Origin: Rhizophagus irregularis
Taxonomy: Eukaryota > Glomeromycota > Glomeromycetes > Glomerales > Glomeraceae
Assembly (NCBI RefSeq): GCF_026210795.1
Contig: NC_089455.1
Coordinates: 682,001 to 746,000 of the forward strand
DNA length: 64,000 bases
Direction: 5' to 3'
Below are positions 17,885-30,182 of the stretch, piece by piece (positions within the stretch are counted from its first letter, which is position 1; each line of letters begins with the position of its first letter). Below the pieces are notes generated by a model. That model was not told the DNA's origin and did no database searches. It was given only the letters and a program-made list of their open reading frames with translations. The position numbers and the translations under genes were made by a program.

Positions 17885-18080
17885 TAATAAGTATATAATA
17901 AAATAAAATAAAACATAATAATAAAATAAAATATAACATAATAATAAAATAAAATAAAACATAATAATAAAATAAAATAAAACATAATAATAAAATAAAA
18001 TAAAACATAATAATAAAATAAAATAAAACATAATAATAAAATAAAATAAAACATAATAATAAAATAAAATAAAAAATAAA
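17885..18080. repeat. 23-bp AT tandem repeat
   Basis: About eight copies of an AATAATAAAATAAAATAAAAC-type unit with 23-bp period. It lies directly downstream of the stop codon of the RS-tailed gene. The minus-strand frame across it (Phe/Leu/Tyr rich) is a repeat artefact. Confidence 0.85.
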
Positions 18081-20729
18081 ATGAAATAAAAATATTAATG
18101 ACGTCGGTGACGATGAGATCGAGAATAAGAGCGCCCGCGCTCTCGGTAGTAGGGAGATCGAGAACGAGAGCGTCCGCGCTCTCAGTGGTGGTAAGGGGAT
18201 CGGGAGCGAGAGCGCCTAAAGCAGTGTTGTCATGGGACACAGACAGGGATATGGGACGGGACGGGACGGGACTGTTCGTATCCGTGTCCTACACTTTTTA
18301 TGTCCCGGACAATTGCGGACATTATATAGGTCACGTGTTCATTTTAATTTTTTTATGAAATTACGTTTAAAAGTGAAAAATGATCATATTTATGTTTATT
18401 ATTTTGCATGATACAACTTCGGAGATGCTGTAAATTATTTAACATTCAAAAATCAAACAATTCAAAAGTAAAAAATTCAATTAGAACGGTAAGCCTATAC
18501 TTATATCATTATTAAAGAGAATTGCTAATGGCCATTTAGCATTCGTATCATTGGCAGGATGAGTAACATCATCTAATGATATGTCATTTTCTTCACTAGA
18601 TTCCTCATCAAATCCAACATTTTCCTCCTCCTCTAACATCTCTGCCCAACCTTGAAGATATTCGCCAAAATCATTCTCTAATGGGAGTTTGGTAGTTTCT
18701 TCATCTGAATCTTCTCCTATTGGTTCAGAACTATCTTCTAAAATACCAACTGGATCATTATCTTTGGAATTTTCTAAGCTGCTAGGATTTTGATTAACAT
18801 CAGTTTTATTTGTATCATCAATATCTAATGTAGGTTCAATAGATGTTAGGTTGTTATGAAGACGATGACTATATGTAATATCAGCTCTTAACTTACTCAT
18901 CTGAAGAGCTTTAGATGACTATATAAAGATTAGAGTGTTAAAAACGCGCACAATTCAATAATTAAATAAAATATAAATATATATATTATACCATTAATCT
19001 ATTACGCCGCTTTGTTTGTAAAAATCCCATGCAACTCCAGAGCCTTTCAACAGAAGCTGCATTTACACATATACCGAAAATTCTACAAGCTACAAGGCCC
19101 AATTCATTGGTAGAAACACTTACATAACACCAATAACGAAAAATATCATTATCAAATTGTTTATAGGATTCAAGATCAAATGGATATTTGGCCAGCCAAA
19201 AATCATCAAACTCGCGAAGTATACACTTTGGCTCTTTTCCGAACCATGCATGATAATAGTACATCAACCACTTTCCAAATTCCGAATAATTAACATTAGG
19301 AATTGAATTGTTAAACTGATTCATTCAGTATTCAGGATGCAGCAGGTAAGATAATAAAAGGATGAGCTGTTCCCAATCTTTCCAGCGTTTTTCTAGTCTA
19401 TTAATCATCTGTGTAGCAAGTATATCATCTGGATATTCTAACCAAAATTGTATTAAATAGTTCATGCTATGTACTACTTGAAATAAACGTGCCTTGTCGC
19501 ATTGTAGTACATTAAGTATTTTGCAGTATGGTTCAAGAATTTCGTTAATAAGTATAAGTTGATCCCAGAATGTGGATGAATCAATTATTTCAAAGATTTC
19601 ACGTGGTAAAGTTAGTGCTCCTCCTTGCCGATGCGTTTCAACAATTGGTGGTTTGTAATTAATAGCTAGTATCTAAAAATAAAATTAATATTAATTAACT
19701 GAATATATATTTATAATTAAATTTACGTACTTGTAACGCTTGTTGTGTTTTTAAAAGGCTAATACACATATAATAAACACTATTCCAGCGTGTTTCCCCT
19801 GGAACAGCTATTGCAATATATTTTTTATATGTTTCATATTGCTGTTCCTTTAAATGTGCAATGAAGAATTTATGATTTGAATTTTTAAAATAAGTAGCAA
19901 GACGAATAGCACGGTCAATTGTAGTCTTAAATTCTGTAGACTCCTTGAATATTTCACCCACGCAAAGATTAATCTGATGAGCAAAACATGGTAAAAATAT
20001 TATTGATCTCTTTAAAATTCTCATCCGGCGCCTGTATAAAAATCAAGTGTTTAAAATATTAATAAATTAAATATTATTTATTTTTATGATAATCACGCAA
20101 TAAATACTAACTGTCCTTACCGAGCTGCTGCGTATACTGATGCACTATCTGTAACTATAGCACAAACAGTGATTCCTTTTTTTTTAAATTCGGTAAGCAT
20201 TGCTTCAGTTTTATTTATTACTGCAGTGAAATTTTCACGTTCGGCACTAATATCTACTGCTTTCCAAACATAGGGTCTTCCTTCGGAAGATATTAAAACT
20301 GTTCTTAATAATTGCTCATTTTTTACGTTAGTCATCCATCAAAAGTCATTGTTATACCAACTGGATCTTCTTTAAGCGTAGTTTCCATAACTTTATCTGC
20401 TTCTGATACAACTTGTTTTAAAATATCACCTCCAAGAACACGACGATCAGGTAGTTTGATGAAAGGATTCAAAAAATCAAATAATTCCTTTGCTTCGGGA
20501 TTATTTACCCACGATAATGCCCATCCACAAGAGACTGTAAGTCAGAGCAGTAACATATGGAATTTTTGTACATCTTCCTTAGACAAGAATCGGACAATAA
20601 AGTTATCCATAGGCCCATAATATAATGAACGTTTAACTACTTTGCTAGATGAACTTGATGCCAAAGAGGCTTGAGAGGATATAGAATTTGAAACTAAAAA
20701 AAAAAATAAATATAAATATTTTATTTTAA

Positions 20730-23700
20730 GGGACCGATCACGACTCAATAGGTGAAATTTATTAATTACGATTTACGCAAATCTTTACCGAAAATGGCTA
20801 AAACTCCTATTTTACCGGATCGTCGTCTCATCATGTGATATAATATGCAAATTTTAAATACAGTAATTAATAATGTCGATCCTAACTAAGCCACTTGAAG
20901 AGTTTGAAGTCGCCAGAGTTCCACGTCTTTGATTTTACTATAGAAAAACATAAGATTCCGACCATATATTTTCGGCTATTTCAAGCTTTAAATAAATTAT
21001 TTTTGAGCAATTTTAACCAAAATCGGTTAGTTTTAGATTTTTTTTTTGGGTTTAACCCTATATATAGTTTATTTAGGCATCGTCCTTTATTTTATTTTTT
21101 TTTAAAACATACTGAGCGGTGTTTAATCATAAACATTTACTTTCTACCAGTTTATTTATTATATTATAGTGCGTTATTTACCATATTTTCTGTAGCTTGT
21201 TCTGAACGTTCGTGCATAAGCTGAGATCCAATTTTGTATTGTTGTTATCTTGGGGACGTCTTCAGCTTTCAATTCACCAGATTCAACAAATGTCAGCAGT
21301 TCATTATACATATCCTTTGCTGACATCTTATCCTTTTGATTAAGATTTCCATTCAAAAAAAAACTTTTCAACAACTCCTTTACCTGCTTTGTCATTCTTT
21401 TTCCTTTTCCTTTTCCCCCTACTTTTTGATTGCTTTTTAGCGCCCATCCCATAGGAAATTGAAAATTTATGTCAACAGAACTAATTCAATACAAATCATG
21501 TAGGTTTATAATTTGAATTATGTTTGTTTAAGTTTCACATCTATTTACCTTACATCTTCTAATTCACCATCACCATTATTATTATTATCCATGAATTCTG
21601 GTATGCTAGGTGTATCTATATATAAAAAATTATTAGTCAAATGTTATGATGAAAAAATTTTATTTCAATCAATCACCTAACAGAGGAATTGTCCAAGTTA
21701 ATTCAGGTTCAGTTTGTTCAGAAATTTTTGGATGGGGACGAATAATTGGTTTGGTGCATAGTTTGGCAATTGCAGCAGGAGAAAAATTATTCCATAGACC
21801 AAAATGTGGAAGTGATCGGGCACATACATAACCTGTCATTTCGCCAGAAATTGGCCATTTCCAGTAAAACAAATTTGAAATACCTTTTATAGTTTTGATA
21901 TTGGGCTTTGAATTTTGTTCTTTTTTGCTAATATTATATATTTTTTCATCTTCAGGTTCAAATTGACTTCAATTTGGTTCTAAATTTGCCAGTGATGTAC
22001 CAGCTAAATGTTTAGCTGCTTCCACTATATCCTCTCCATCACGAATATCATATCCAATCCGAATATATCGTTTGATTGAATGGGAAATCTAAAAAGAAAA
22101 GGTAATTTTAATATGAAATTTATTGCAATGACTATAACAATAATACTTACTGCAGCATGATGTGAATCAATAGTTGTTTTAGCTTCGCCTGGTTCAAGAA
22201 ATTGCCAATCACGAACCTCAATTTGATACCACTCATTCCAATGTGAAACTATAGCCATAAGTTCTGATGAATGGTAATGTGCCCCATTATCTGAAATTAC
22301 TCTAATCCACTTTGGTTTATGTTTTATTGTTTCAAAAACAGCTTCAAATGAGGAGGCTGTAAACCAAGCATCCTGTTTGGTATCAGTTGACCAGTGATCG
22401 TAGGCCCTTACATCTAACTCTTTGCAATCTTTTTTTTTTGTAAAAACCAGAATTGTATGAAGAGTCCATCCACGTTTTCCAAAAAATTCTGCTTTAGTTT
22501 CCCGAGCAGATCTTGGCAAAATTCTCATCTTATAATCAACAATAAATAATGCACCATTCTCATCAAGACTGGCCAACGTAGCTTTAAATTGAGCATTCAA
22601 GTATATCTTTCGTGTTGTATGGGCTAAAAAATATTGCAAGTGTTCCTTTATTTCGTCTAAAGAAGCAACTTGATCCTCCATTATATGTAGGTGCATAAAT
22701 TCAAAAAATTCAAAAAATTTATCACATTCTGAGCACTGTGAAGTATGTTTTTCAGAACACTTTGCAAAAGCATATGGCAAACAATGGGAAATACAGGGAT
22801 TATGTATTGTTGTACCATCAGCATTAACCACTAATTCTCTTTCATAATCACGACGCAGATGACGCTTTAAATCATCAATTTTTCGCAATACATTATCCTA
22901 AAGATATTTAGAAAAGGTAAATTATAATATAATCAAACTAAATAATTTATTTATCAAAATAGATTCCACTTACTAATTGCTCCTTTTGCAAAAATGTATT
23001 GTGTGCAATAGCTGTTAAAGATTCAAATGGAGTATAGCCATATTCATTACAAGTAAGACAAAGTCCACCCATATCATCCCGATATTTAATGTTACTACAG
23101 TTTGCTAATCGGCCCATAAATGATGTCTTTTTCATACCGTTAGGAAAGGTTTCTTCAAATTTTTTCCACAATTTGATTTTTTGATCACGCATATATAATA
23201 TTGGAGATCTATTTTTATCCACCTGGTAGGAACTTTGTGCAACTACACTTCGATCCTGAAAAAAAATTAGAAATTGTCTTTCTTTAATTTTAGACATCTG
23301 TTTAACAATTCTTTTTGGCTTTATTAGGCTTGGTGCACCTGGTCCATTAAGTCTTGCATGTTTTCGTGCAGAATTAATTATATCACTTCCTATCTGTAAT
23401 AATTTAGATTTTTTAAGATTTATTTTATAATGAATTCAATATGAATTTTATCTTTACCTTAAACTTTTCTTTGAGTTTTTTGTATGTAAAATTTTCGGCA
23501 ATTATTGAAAGAATCCTAACATTTCCATCAATTCCTCTTTTATTTGTTTCTAAAGCTTTTTGTAAACTTTTCCAAAATGTTTCACTTTCATTATCAGGTT
23601 GAGAAAAAGATTTATTTTCTATTACTAATAACATTCCCTGATTCAAAGAGTTTTGCTAGATTTTCCCTATCAGATGAAGGATCTGGTGCTTTTGTCCAAA

Positions 23701-24855
23701 ATTCAATCAAATGCCGTTTTTTCATAAATGGTGTAATATTTGTACAACCAGAAGCGCAAAACATTGCTCGCCATGCACCTAATTCTTTTTCTTGAAATTG
23801 ATAATTTTTTGGATAAATCTGATATAAAATTGTAGGAAATTGAATTATTGTATTAGTTTGATCGTACCAGTTTGTGAATAATTTTGACCAACTTGAAAAT
23901 GTGTTGGCAATTTTACGTTTTTTTATATTTTGTTCGAATATAAGATTCAATATATCAATGTTTTTCCAATTATCACTCGTACAAGTAATTAAATTTTTAC
24001 TCTTTTCTAATTTATTCAATTCTGTCAATATTTGTTGAATGTTATAATCAGTAATTCCAAATAAAGTCGCACCATCATATTTTTTAAGAATACCGATAGT
24101 TTCCCAAATTTTATTAGGTGTAGTATCCTTATTATGATATAATTTTATACCTTCGTTATAAATATTTAAACTGCATTCATCTTCTATAGATTGTACAAAA
24201 AGTGAACGTTTGTCTGCATATTTTGTTATAAGTGTAGAAAGATATCCAGGACCAGCACCATAACATCCTTCACGAGATGAAACACCAATTTTACTAACTA
24301 CAATTAATATCTAATCTAAGCGAATAAATATTGGAATAAATGAAATATCAGCTACTAACTCATGAACAATTGCTTCATTATCAAATCCCATTACAGCTAA
24401 TCCTGAATACTTTGTTTTATTACTAAAAATTTGGCTATACGTGTTATTAATAGCTGCAGTAGCTGTTAGTTGAGTTCTGGAATCTTTACCATCACAAATA
24501 CAACGAAAACATGGGTTATGTGTTTGCTCATCATTAAGAACTGTTATTGCAAAGTTCTTACCGTTAAGACAACAATTAACACATATAAATAGTCGATAAG
24601 GTATTGGATTTATGCAGTTTTCGTTAAATTTGCACGGTTTCCACCAATTTCGTGCATATATTCCATAATGCAAGTCTTCTGAAATAATTCCTTTAGCTAA
24701 AAGAGTTACTATGTACTGCTTTTTTTTGCTCATTGTAAAAGTTTTTATAACAAAGAAACCGAAATTCCAAAAAAAGTTTTTTTATTAATAACGAAACCCG
24801 TAAAATTAATTATAGATTGTCGATCATTTTATCCTATCGAGTTCCGATCTGTCAC
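20730..24855 (-). mobile_element. DNA transposon with TTAA target duplication (4126 bp)
   Basis: Flanked by TTAA at 20726-20729 and 24856-24859. The ends are imperfect inverted repeats: GGGACCGATC...ACTCAATAGG on the left against GTGACAGATC...ACTCGATAGG on the right (read inward). It is inserted inside an intron of the hAT transposase gene. It carries one multi-exon DDE-type gene on the minus strand. TTAA duplication is shared by piggyBac, Kolobok and Sola3; the protein does not obviously match any of them by eye. Confidence 0.8.
21174..24733 (-). pseudogene. Putative DDE transposase of the TTAA element, broken
   Basis: Minus strand, starting MSKKKQYIVTLLAKG at 24733. Segments in order: a Cys-rich N-terminus with FICVNCC and FRCICDG; a middle with GYTPFESLTAIAHNTFLQ; a C/H-rich segment CISHCLPYAFAKC...CSECDKFFEF; then a likely catalytic core with FIVDYKMRI, VISDNGAHYHSSELM and FLEPGEAKTTIDSHHA continuing after an intron as ISHSIKRYIRIGYD. 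These fit a D-D-E/D RNase H fold, though the triad assignment is inference. The C-terminus is lysine-rich with SAKDMYNELLTFVESGEL. Breaks: TAG at 24311-24313, a frameshift near 23650 and TGA at 21969-21971. Family not recognised. Confidence 0.65.
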
Positions 24856-25936
24856 TTAATTGCAAATAACAAATTTTAAATATTTATATGGTCGCTTTTG
24901 AGGAATTACTGAGTTTTGAGTATTATTGTTAGGTTGTAAACAGGCAAAGATATTCTCTCGCTTTTCTTCATTTGTTCTGGCAAAAAAATTAGGGCATTTC
25001 TTAAAATGCTGTATTATCCGATTTTTTTTATTTGGAAACCACACTTTATGCCCTTCTTCTTCTCCCAACTTGTCAATACATGGTTTACAAAAAGTTTTGA
25101 GATTGCTTTTGTTAACTTTAACATCAGTTTTAACAATATATTGAGTTAATATAGGTGGAAGCGGTGGCATGGCGATAATGAAAAATTTTTTGTGGCTTAT
25201 ATTACACAATGTCCCGAACATATAAAAATTGTCCCGGACAATTTAAAAAATACCCGGACATGTCCGTATGACAATGCGCTGATCGGGACATTTTTGGGAC
25301 TTGGACAATGGACACAGGACACAGACATTGTTGTCCAAGCAAAATGCTGCGGACAGCGTCCGCTGACAACACTGGCCTAGAGCGCCTGCGCTCTCTATAC
25401 TCATATGTCCTACAATCCACCCTATTTCTCCAGGAGGACCGGACTAATGCTTAAAACAAAGCAATTATTAATATAAATGCAATGAATTAATGAAAAAATC
25501 AGTTAAATAATAAATACTTACGCTCAACTCTCCAGAACTCGTCTGAGAGTTCTTGGTGGAACCTCTCGTCATGCAAAGATGGGGTACGAGTAGGGTAATC
25601 ATCAGGATTTCTATTGATTAGCCTTTCTAGATTCACGTACCCCGCCTTTAGTGCATTCCACTTGACTCTGCATTGTTTTCTAGTTAGCCTGAATGTGTGA
25701 TTGTTTCGTATATCACGAGCAATTCCACGCCATAATTGTTTTTGGTTATGTAACCTCGTTGTGGTGAATAAGGGCTGATAGGCCCGACGACGCTAAATTA
25801 AGGTCAAAGCAGCATCATCGGGCCATTGAATGTATACTGGAAGATTTGCGTTTAAGTTTAATGCTGCCATTATTAAATATTATTAGTTTGATGGGGAAAA
25901 TGTCAAGAAAAGGCTCTATATTTATAATAAATTTAT

Positions 25937-27110
25937 TATGATTTCTTTGAGTTTATTTTTACGATCTTGTCTAAATTTTTTAGTTCTAATGCAATCCTTA
26001 ATTAATTTATTTAACATTGAATAGGGCCCCTGAATATACTATTAAGAACCCTGTCGTACACTTTTAAAATTTTTTGGAAAGTTATATCGTACTGTGGTAT
26101 AAATTTCCTTTTTGAGTGCTCATGTGAAGTGACTTTTGTCGTACACTTAATAGTCAACAATAAAAAAAATTTGTCGTACACTCAATTAGTGGTAAAAAGA
26201 CTTTGTTGTACACCTAATTTATAATATAGAAAGTTTTGGTGTACACTTTTAACCAAATTGATAATTTTTATTATTAGTTATAAGATTTATATTAAGACAA
26301 AACTTAAAATAATTGCACATTAATATAAAAATTAATAGTTGCGAAGTTACGATAACTGGTTAATCATTTTATATTATTAATTTATTAATATTTAATGAAT
26401 TATTTTTCACCATTTTTTCGCAATGTTATATAAATATATTTAAAAAAGTATTTACCCAAGATATATAAAAAACTAATAAATATTATTAAATAAATTAATG
26501 AAATTTATTTTAATTGACTTATTATTAAAAAACTTTTATTAATAAATAACAAAAATGTTTCTTATTTAATCTAATTAGCATAGTCGTACATTTTGCAATT
26601 TTATTTAATTGCTTTGAATGTACATTTTGGCTAAATTTGGAGCAAATATTAAACATTCATTGTACAATATAAAAAAATTTTTGCTGATGTCGTACATTTG
26701 AGCAAAATTTTGCTGTACACTTTGACACTTTCTCAGACAAAGTTCACTATATAACAAACGTTCGTATTCAGGGGCCCTCATTGAATACACACATAATTTT
26801 TTTTTGATTTCTTTGAGTTTATTTTTACGATCTTGTCTAAATTTTTTAGTTCTAATGCAATCATCCTTAATTAATTTATTTAACATTGAATACACACATA
26901 ATTTTTTTTTGATTTCTTTGAGTTTATTTTTACAATCTTGTCTAGTTAATGCAATCATCTTTAATTAATTTATTTAACATTGAATACACCCATATTTTTT
27001 TGATTTCTTTGAGTTTATTTTTATGATCTTGTCTAAATTTTTTTAGTTCTAATGCAATCATCTTTAATTAATTTATTTAACATTGAATACACACATAATT
27101 TTTTGATTTA
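25937..27110. repeat. Tandem repeat of about 105 bp, interrupted by a MITE
   Basis: Units read TGATTTCTTTGAGTTTATTT...TTTAACATTGAATACACACA. One unit begins at about 25937 and is split by the hAT MITE 26023-26778. Three further units follow at about 26800, 26908 and 27000, ending near 27105. Small frames on the minus strand here (Lys-rich, KKLCVYSM) are repeat artefacts. Confidence 0.8.
26023..26778. mobile_element. hAT-type MITE (756 bp) with subterminal motif clusters
   Basis: Inverted ends AGGGCCCCTGAATA and TATTCAGGGGCCCT; perfect 8-bp target duplication CATTGAAT at 26015-26022 and 26779-26786. Near both ends the motif GTCGTACAC(T) or its variants recurs about nine times, as expected for transposase-binding sites. 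The interior has no long frame. It is inserted in the tandem array 25937-27110. Confidence 0.9.
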
Positions 27111-27200
27111 TTAATTTATTTTAAAAATATAGTTACAGTAATACTGCATCACAGCGTTAATTAATATATATAAATAAAAATAAATAAACAAATTCTATTA

Positions 27201-27496
27201 GGCCAAAGAAATAAAATTATTCGTTTCTCATGAAAAAAAATTGCTAAATTTGACCCGGCCGCCTGGAAAAAAAATTTATTTTCAAAAAAATTTAGCCTGA
27301 GGTTCACAGATGATGATTGGTTGATTTAATAAATTTTTTGCCCGGGTCACTGGATGGAAAAAAAAATTATTTTTTTATGATTATGATTGGTCAAAACCAA
27401 AATCACATGACCAAATAAAATAAATTTTTTTATTTTTTCGTAACATTTACATGACCCGTCCGGTCATGAGAAACGAATAAATTTATTTACTTGGCC
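27201..27496. mobile_element. PIF/Harbinger-like MITE (296 bp)
   Basis: Flanked by TTA (27198-27200 and 27497-27499). Inverted ends start GGCCAAAGAAATAAA on the left and GGCCAAGTAAATAAA on the right read inward; both continue into ATTCGTTTCTCATGA. TTA duplication with GG-starting ends suits PIF/Harbinger. No frame inside. The class is inferred from ends only. Confidence 0.7.
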
Positions 27497-27499
27497 TTA

Positions 27500-28925
27500 A
27501 TAAAAAGTGAGTTAAAAATGTTATTTATAATTATACATTAAAAAAAGCAATAAAGAAGATGAAAGTAATCTGCAAATTATATTTAAGGTAAAAGAAAATG
27601 TAATATTTTAAATCACGCATGTCCTTCCTTGATTATATTTCATATTACACTGCGATGATATATTACAATTATACTGAATTTTAAGCTAACCTTAATCTAC
27701 ACCGTAAGGAACTTAATTCGATCTTAATTTACTCCATTTTAGAATATTACCAAACAATTAGACAAATGATTAGTTGCACATGACTTGCATTATTTGTATA
27801 GTTGATACTTTATATAGTACCGATATTTGATTACACCAATATGTATTAAAACTCTTTCCTACAGTATAAAATATCAATATATCAGTATTTTTCAAATATC
27901 GTTGTAAGTTGACTACTGTAGATCCCATCTATCTATTTAAAAAATTCTTTTATGTAATCAATCCAGGGGCTTACACTAAATAAGGCTTAGATATGGCTTA
28001 GTTAGATAGGATCATCACATGGTTCAGTTTAAAAATAATCGATCTTTTTTATTGATTGGTTTTTTTCCGATCATATTTTATATTTTATCGTCAAGAGTAT
28101 AATTATTTAAAAATTTAATTTTTCTTGCATGTCATCGTATCACACATAAAAATGGAAATTCAAAACGTAATATTCCATTAATTTCTTCTCACTCCTTTTT
28201 CTTCTACCGATCATTTTTCTTCTCACCCCTTTCCATTATTTTTCTTCTCATTCCACGTATAGCCTGAAAATATAATAAAATTTGGAACCGTAAAATCGAT
28301 TTGAGGTAATCTTCCATATAAAAAAAAATGTCACTGAATGAAATTCGATATTGTAATAATTTATTTATATAAATTAAATTTAATTTCCGATCCTCTAAAA
28401 ATCATAGTTTTTTTCCATCTTTCAACATTTTCAACTGATCCCGCATTCCCTCAATTTATACAGTACACAACGATATTGAGATCCTGCATACTTTCCAATT
28501 ACGTTCTATAATTAAAATTACAGTAACCAAGATCTCATTTATATCGTGATAACCTCGTTTTATATCCCATATTTGATCAAGGGGTTATATTGACAATCTC
28601 GCTCTTTTGATCAAAGAGATCTCATTTATATCATGACAATCTTACGAGAAGTTTACTTCACTTTTTTTCTCGTTCTCTCATTTTCTCTTGTTCTCTTATT
28701 ACGATATTATGACTAAACGTAATAATAAAGAAATAGAAATCGAAACAGGTATATATGTAACTCTTCCGTAAAAGTTTTGCTTATATGTAAGAATAATAAC
28801 CGAAATATGTATAATAGGATCGAAAAAAAATCAAAGGACCTTACCAAGAAAAAGGAAAGAAATAAATATTGAAGAAACTAATCAATTATTATTAGGTAAA
28901 TATTAATTTATATAGGCTTTAGCAC
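27500..28925. other. Non-coding AT-rich stretch
   Basis: No gene is supported. There are pyrimidine-rich runs with CTTCTCAC motifs (28180-28250), and GATCAAAGAGATCTCATTTAT-like sequence recurs around 28530-28640. Otherwise nothing specific was seen. Confidence 0.4.
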
Positions 28926-29300
28926 AGGTCGAAATATAATATACTGGTCATCAATCGGTCATATAACTGATTGGTACCTGATTGGTAGCTGATCTGTTAC
29001 TGATTCATTCATTCAGATACCAACCAGTCATCAATCAGGCATTTATTTCAATCGGCTACACATCAGTTGTATGACCGATTGGTGCCGATTGGTGACTGAT
29101 TGGTGCCAGTTTAACAATCGGTAAACAATCAGCCATCTGTCATCTATATTGGAAGTTGACCGATTGGTTGCCGATTGGATATTGTTTGACCATCAGTCAT
29201 CAATCGGCTATCAGCAGGTCGAATTATTGTCAATCGGGTACCAATCAGGCATATGTCCGATTGATACAGATTACAGCTATTTGCGAAATAACGGACCACT
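28926..29300 (+). repeat. CACAGGTC-family repeat with ACCAATCGG-type motif array
   Basis: Begins CACAGGTCGAAATATAA, then carries a dense array of short degenerate motifs (GATTGGTAGC, TCATCAATCGG, CCGATTGGTGCC and their complements). The related segment 42422-42792 reads toward the same terminus in reverse. Segments 45428-45765 and 58290-58600 have the same terminus but ATATCGGGTACC-type motifs. The opposite end is not defined; a MITE sits at 29303-29559. Confidence 0.6.
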
Positions 29301-29302
29301 TA

Positions 29303-29559
29303 CAGCTATTTGCAAAAATAATGGACCACCTAATTCATTTTCGACTGCGTATGAAATTTTCATACGCAGTCATACGCATGGTAATATCTGCCCAGACCGT
29401 CAAACTCATTTTTTGAGTTTTTCATATGTAATCATTCGCAGTTATATCACAATAATTCTAGCAGTTAACTATGCGTATATGACTGCGTATGGCTGCGTAT
29501 GAAATATTCATACGCAATCGAAAATCGAATTAGCTGGTCCATTATTTTGCAAATAGTTG
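29303..29559. mobile_element. Tc1/mariner-type MITE (257 bp)
   Basis: Flanked by TA (29301-29302 and 29560-29561). Long inverted arms start CAGCTATTTGCAAAAATAAT on the left and CAACTATTTGCAAAATAATG on the right read inward, and run through CTGCGTATGAAATTTTCATA-like palindromes. A partial extra copy of the left end lies just before it (about 29270-29300). The forward frame 29149-29502 overlaps it and is not a gene. Confidence 0.75.
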
Positions 29560-29599
29560 TAATAGATGATTTGTATGTAGCCGATTGATGCTCATTCAA

Positions 29600-30182
29600 T
29601 AAATGTGCTTTATGATTTTATCTGATCTAAGACTTTTGAAGAATAAAAATTCGATACTACTGGCCGACTTATTTTAACTGTTACTAGTAAACCGAACAAT
29701 GATGGAAATCATAATAAAAATGTATATACCCACATTCTTTTATATTGCATAAGCTAGTAAATGATTTATTCTAAATAATAAACAATTTTGTCACCAATTG
29801 TATTAAAAGATTTAATAATTCTCCTAATTACCCACTGAAAATTTATCATTTGACTATACATGATGAAATAATGTGTACAAAATGAACAAGGGAATATACA
29901 AGGAATGATATTTAATAAAGAAAAAATAGGCAGAAAGTCGAAGATTTTTATAAAAAAGAATATCGTTGGATGATTAAAGAAATAATTGAAAAAAGAAATA
30001 TTACAATAATATTATTTGAAGGAAGTATTTTTAGAAAAAAAAAATTAACTGTATGTACTAATTAATATACATAAAATTCGCAAAAGCAGGGGAGGGGGGA
30101 TCGGTTATTAGTGAAAAATAGGTAAATAGAATACAAAATATAGGAAATCACCACCATCACAACACCACCACCATCACTACCA
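29600..30182. other. Non-coding stretch
   Basis: AT-rich. A CCACCATCAC-type run lies at 30150-30185, immediately downstream of the stop of the minus-strand gene. No gene, RNA or element end was seen. Confidence 0.4.

Larger units (their letters stand above)
18481..25170 (-). pseudogene. hAT family transposase, broken
   Basis: Minus strand. First exon (25170 to about 24870): a BED-type zinc finger with CKPC and H-x4-C ligands (TFCKPC...HFKKCPNFF). After the inserted element (20730-24855) the gene resumes at about 20704. The catalytic part has TFDGW (first Asp), AIVTDSASVYAAA (second Asp) and PCFAHQINLCVGEI (the C-x2-H motif of hAT enzymes). The C-terminal dimerisation region has NAASVERLWSCMGFLQTKRR near 19000. 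A last exon (18900-18481) is acidic. Breaks: TGA at 20542-20544, a single-base loss at about 20336 just after TFDG, and TGA at 19325-19327. The exact splice joint of the BED exon is unresolved because the insertion lies in that intron. Confidence 0.88.
18222..25374 (-). mobile_element. hAT transposon (7153 bp) with a nested insertion
   Basis: Ends CAGTGTTGTCA and TGACAACACTG are inverted. The flanking 8-bp duplication is GCCTAAAG (18214-18221) and GCCTAGAG (25375-25382), one mismatch. Both ends hold clusters of GGGAC/GGACA motifs, likely transposase-binding subterminal repeats. The interior encodes a BED finger and a hAT transposase on the minus strand. Without the TTAA element at 20730-24855 the hAT would be about 3.0 kb, a normal autonomous length. 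Confidence 0.9.
18095..25870 (-). pseudogene. Myb/SANT-like gene with RS-rich tail, split by a hAT element
   Basis: Exon 1 (25870-25522) starts MAALNLNANLPVYIQW and contains a Myb/SANT or trihelix-like DNA-binding region: W-x-x-I, then RLTRKQCRVKWNALKAGY, ending DEFWRVE. A phase-matched intron joins it to exon 2 (from 25443), which reads into an Arg-Ser tail. The hAT element 18222-25374 sits in that tail. With one target copy removed, RRRSRRSRSRSPY continues and the frame ends ...SRSHRHRRH at 18095-18097. Two in-frame stops are present: a TAG early in exon 1 (after WPDDAALTLI) and a TGA at 18182-18184. The TGA aligns with a CGA in the adjacent repeat of the tail (TYR-TYR-Arg-Glu-Arg context), so a CGA to TGA change is likely. 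The likely original role is a nuclear DNA-binding or RNA-processing-linked protein (inference). Confidence 0.65.

Noticed and set aside
29149-29502. 117-codon plus-strand frame
   Set aside because: Runs from a CACAGGTC-type motif array into a MITE; no independent coding support.
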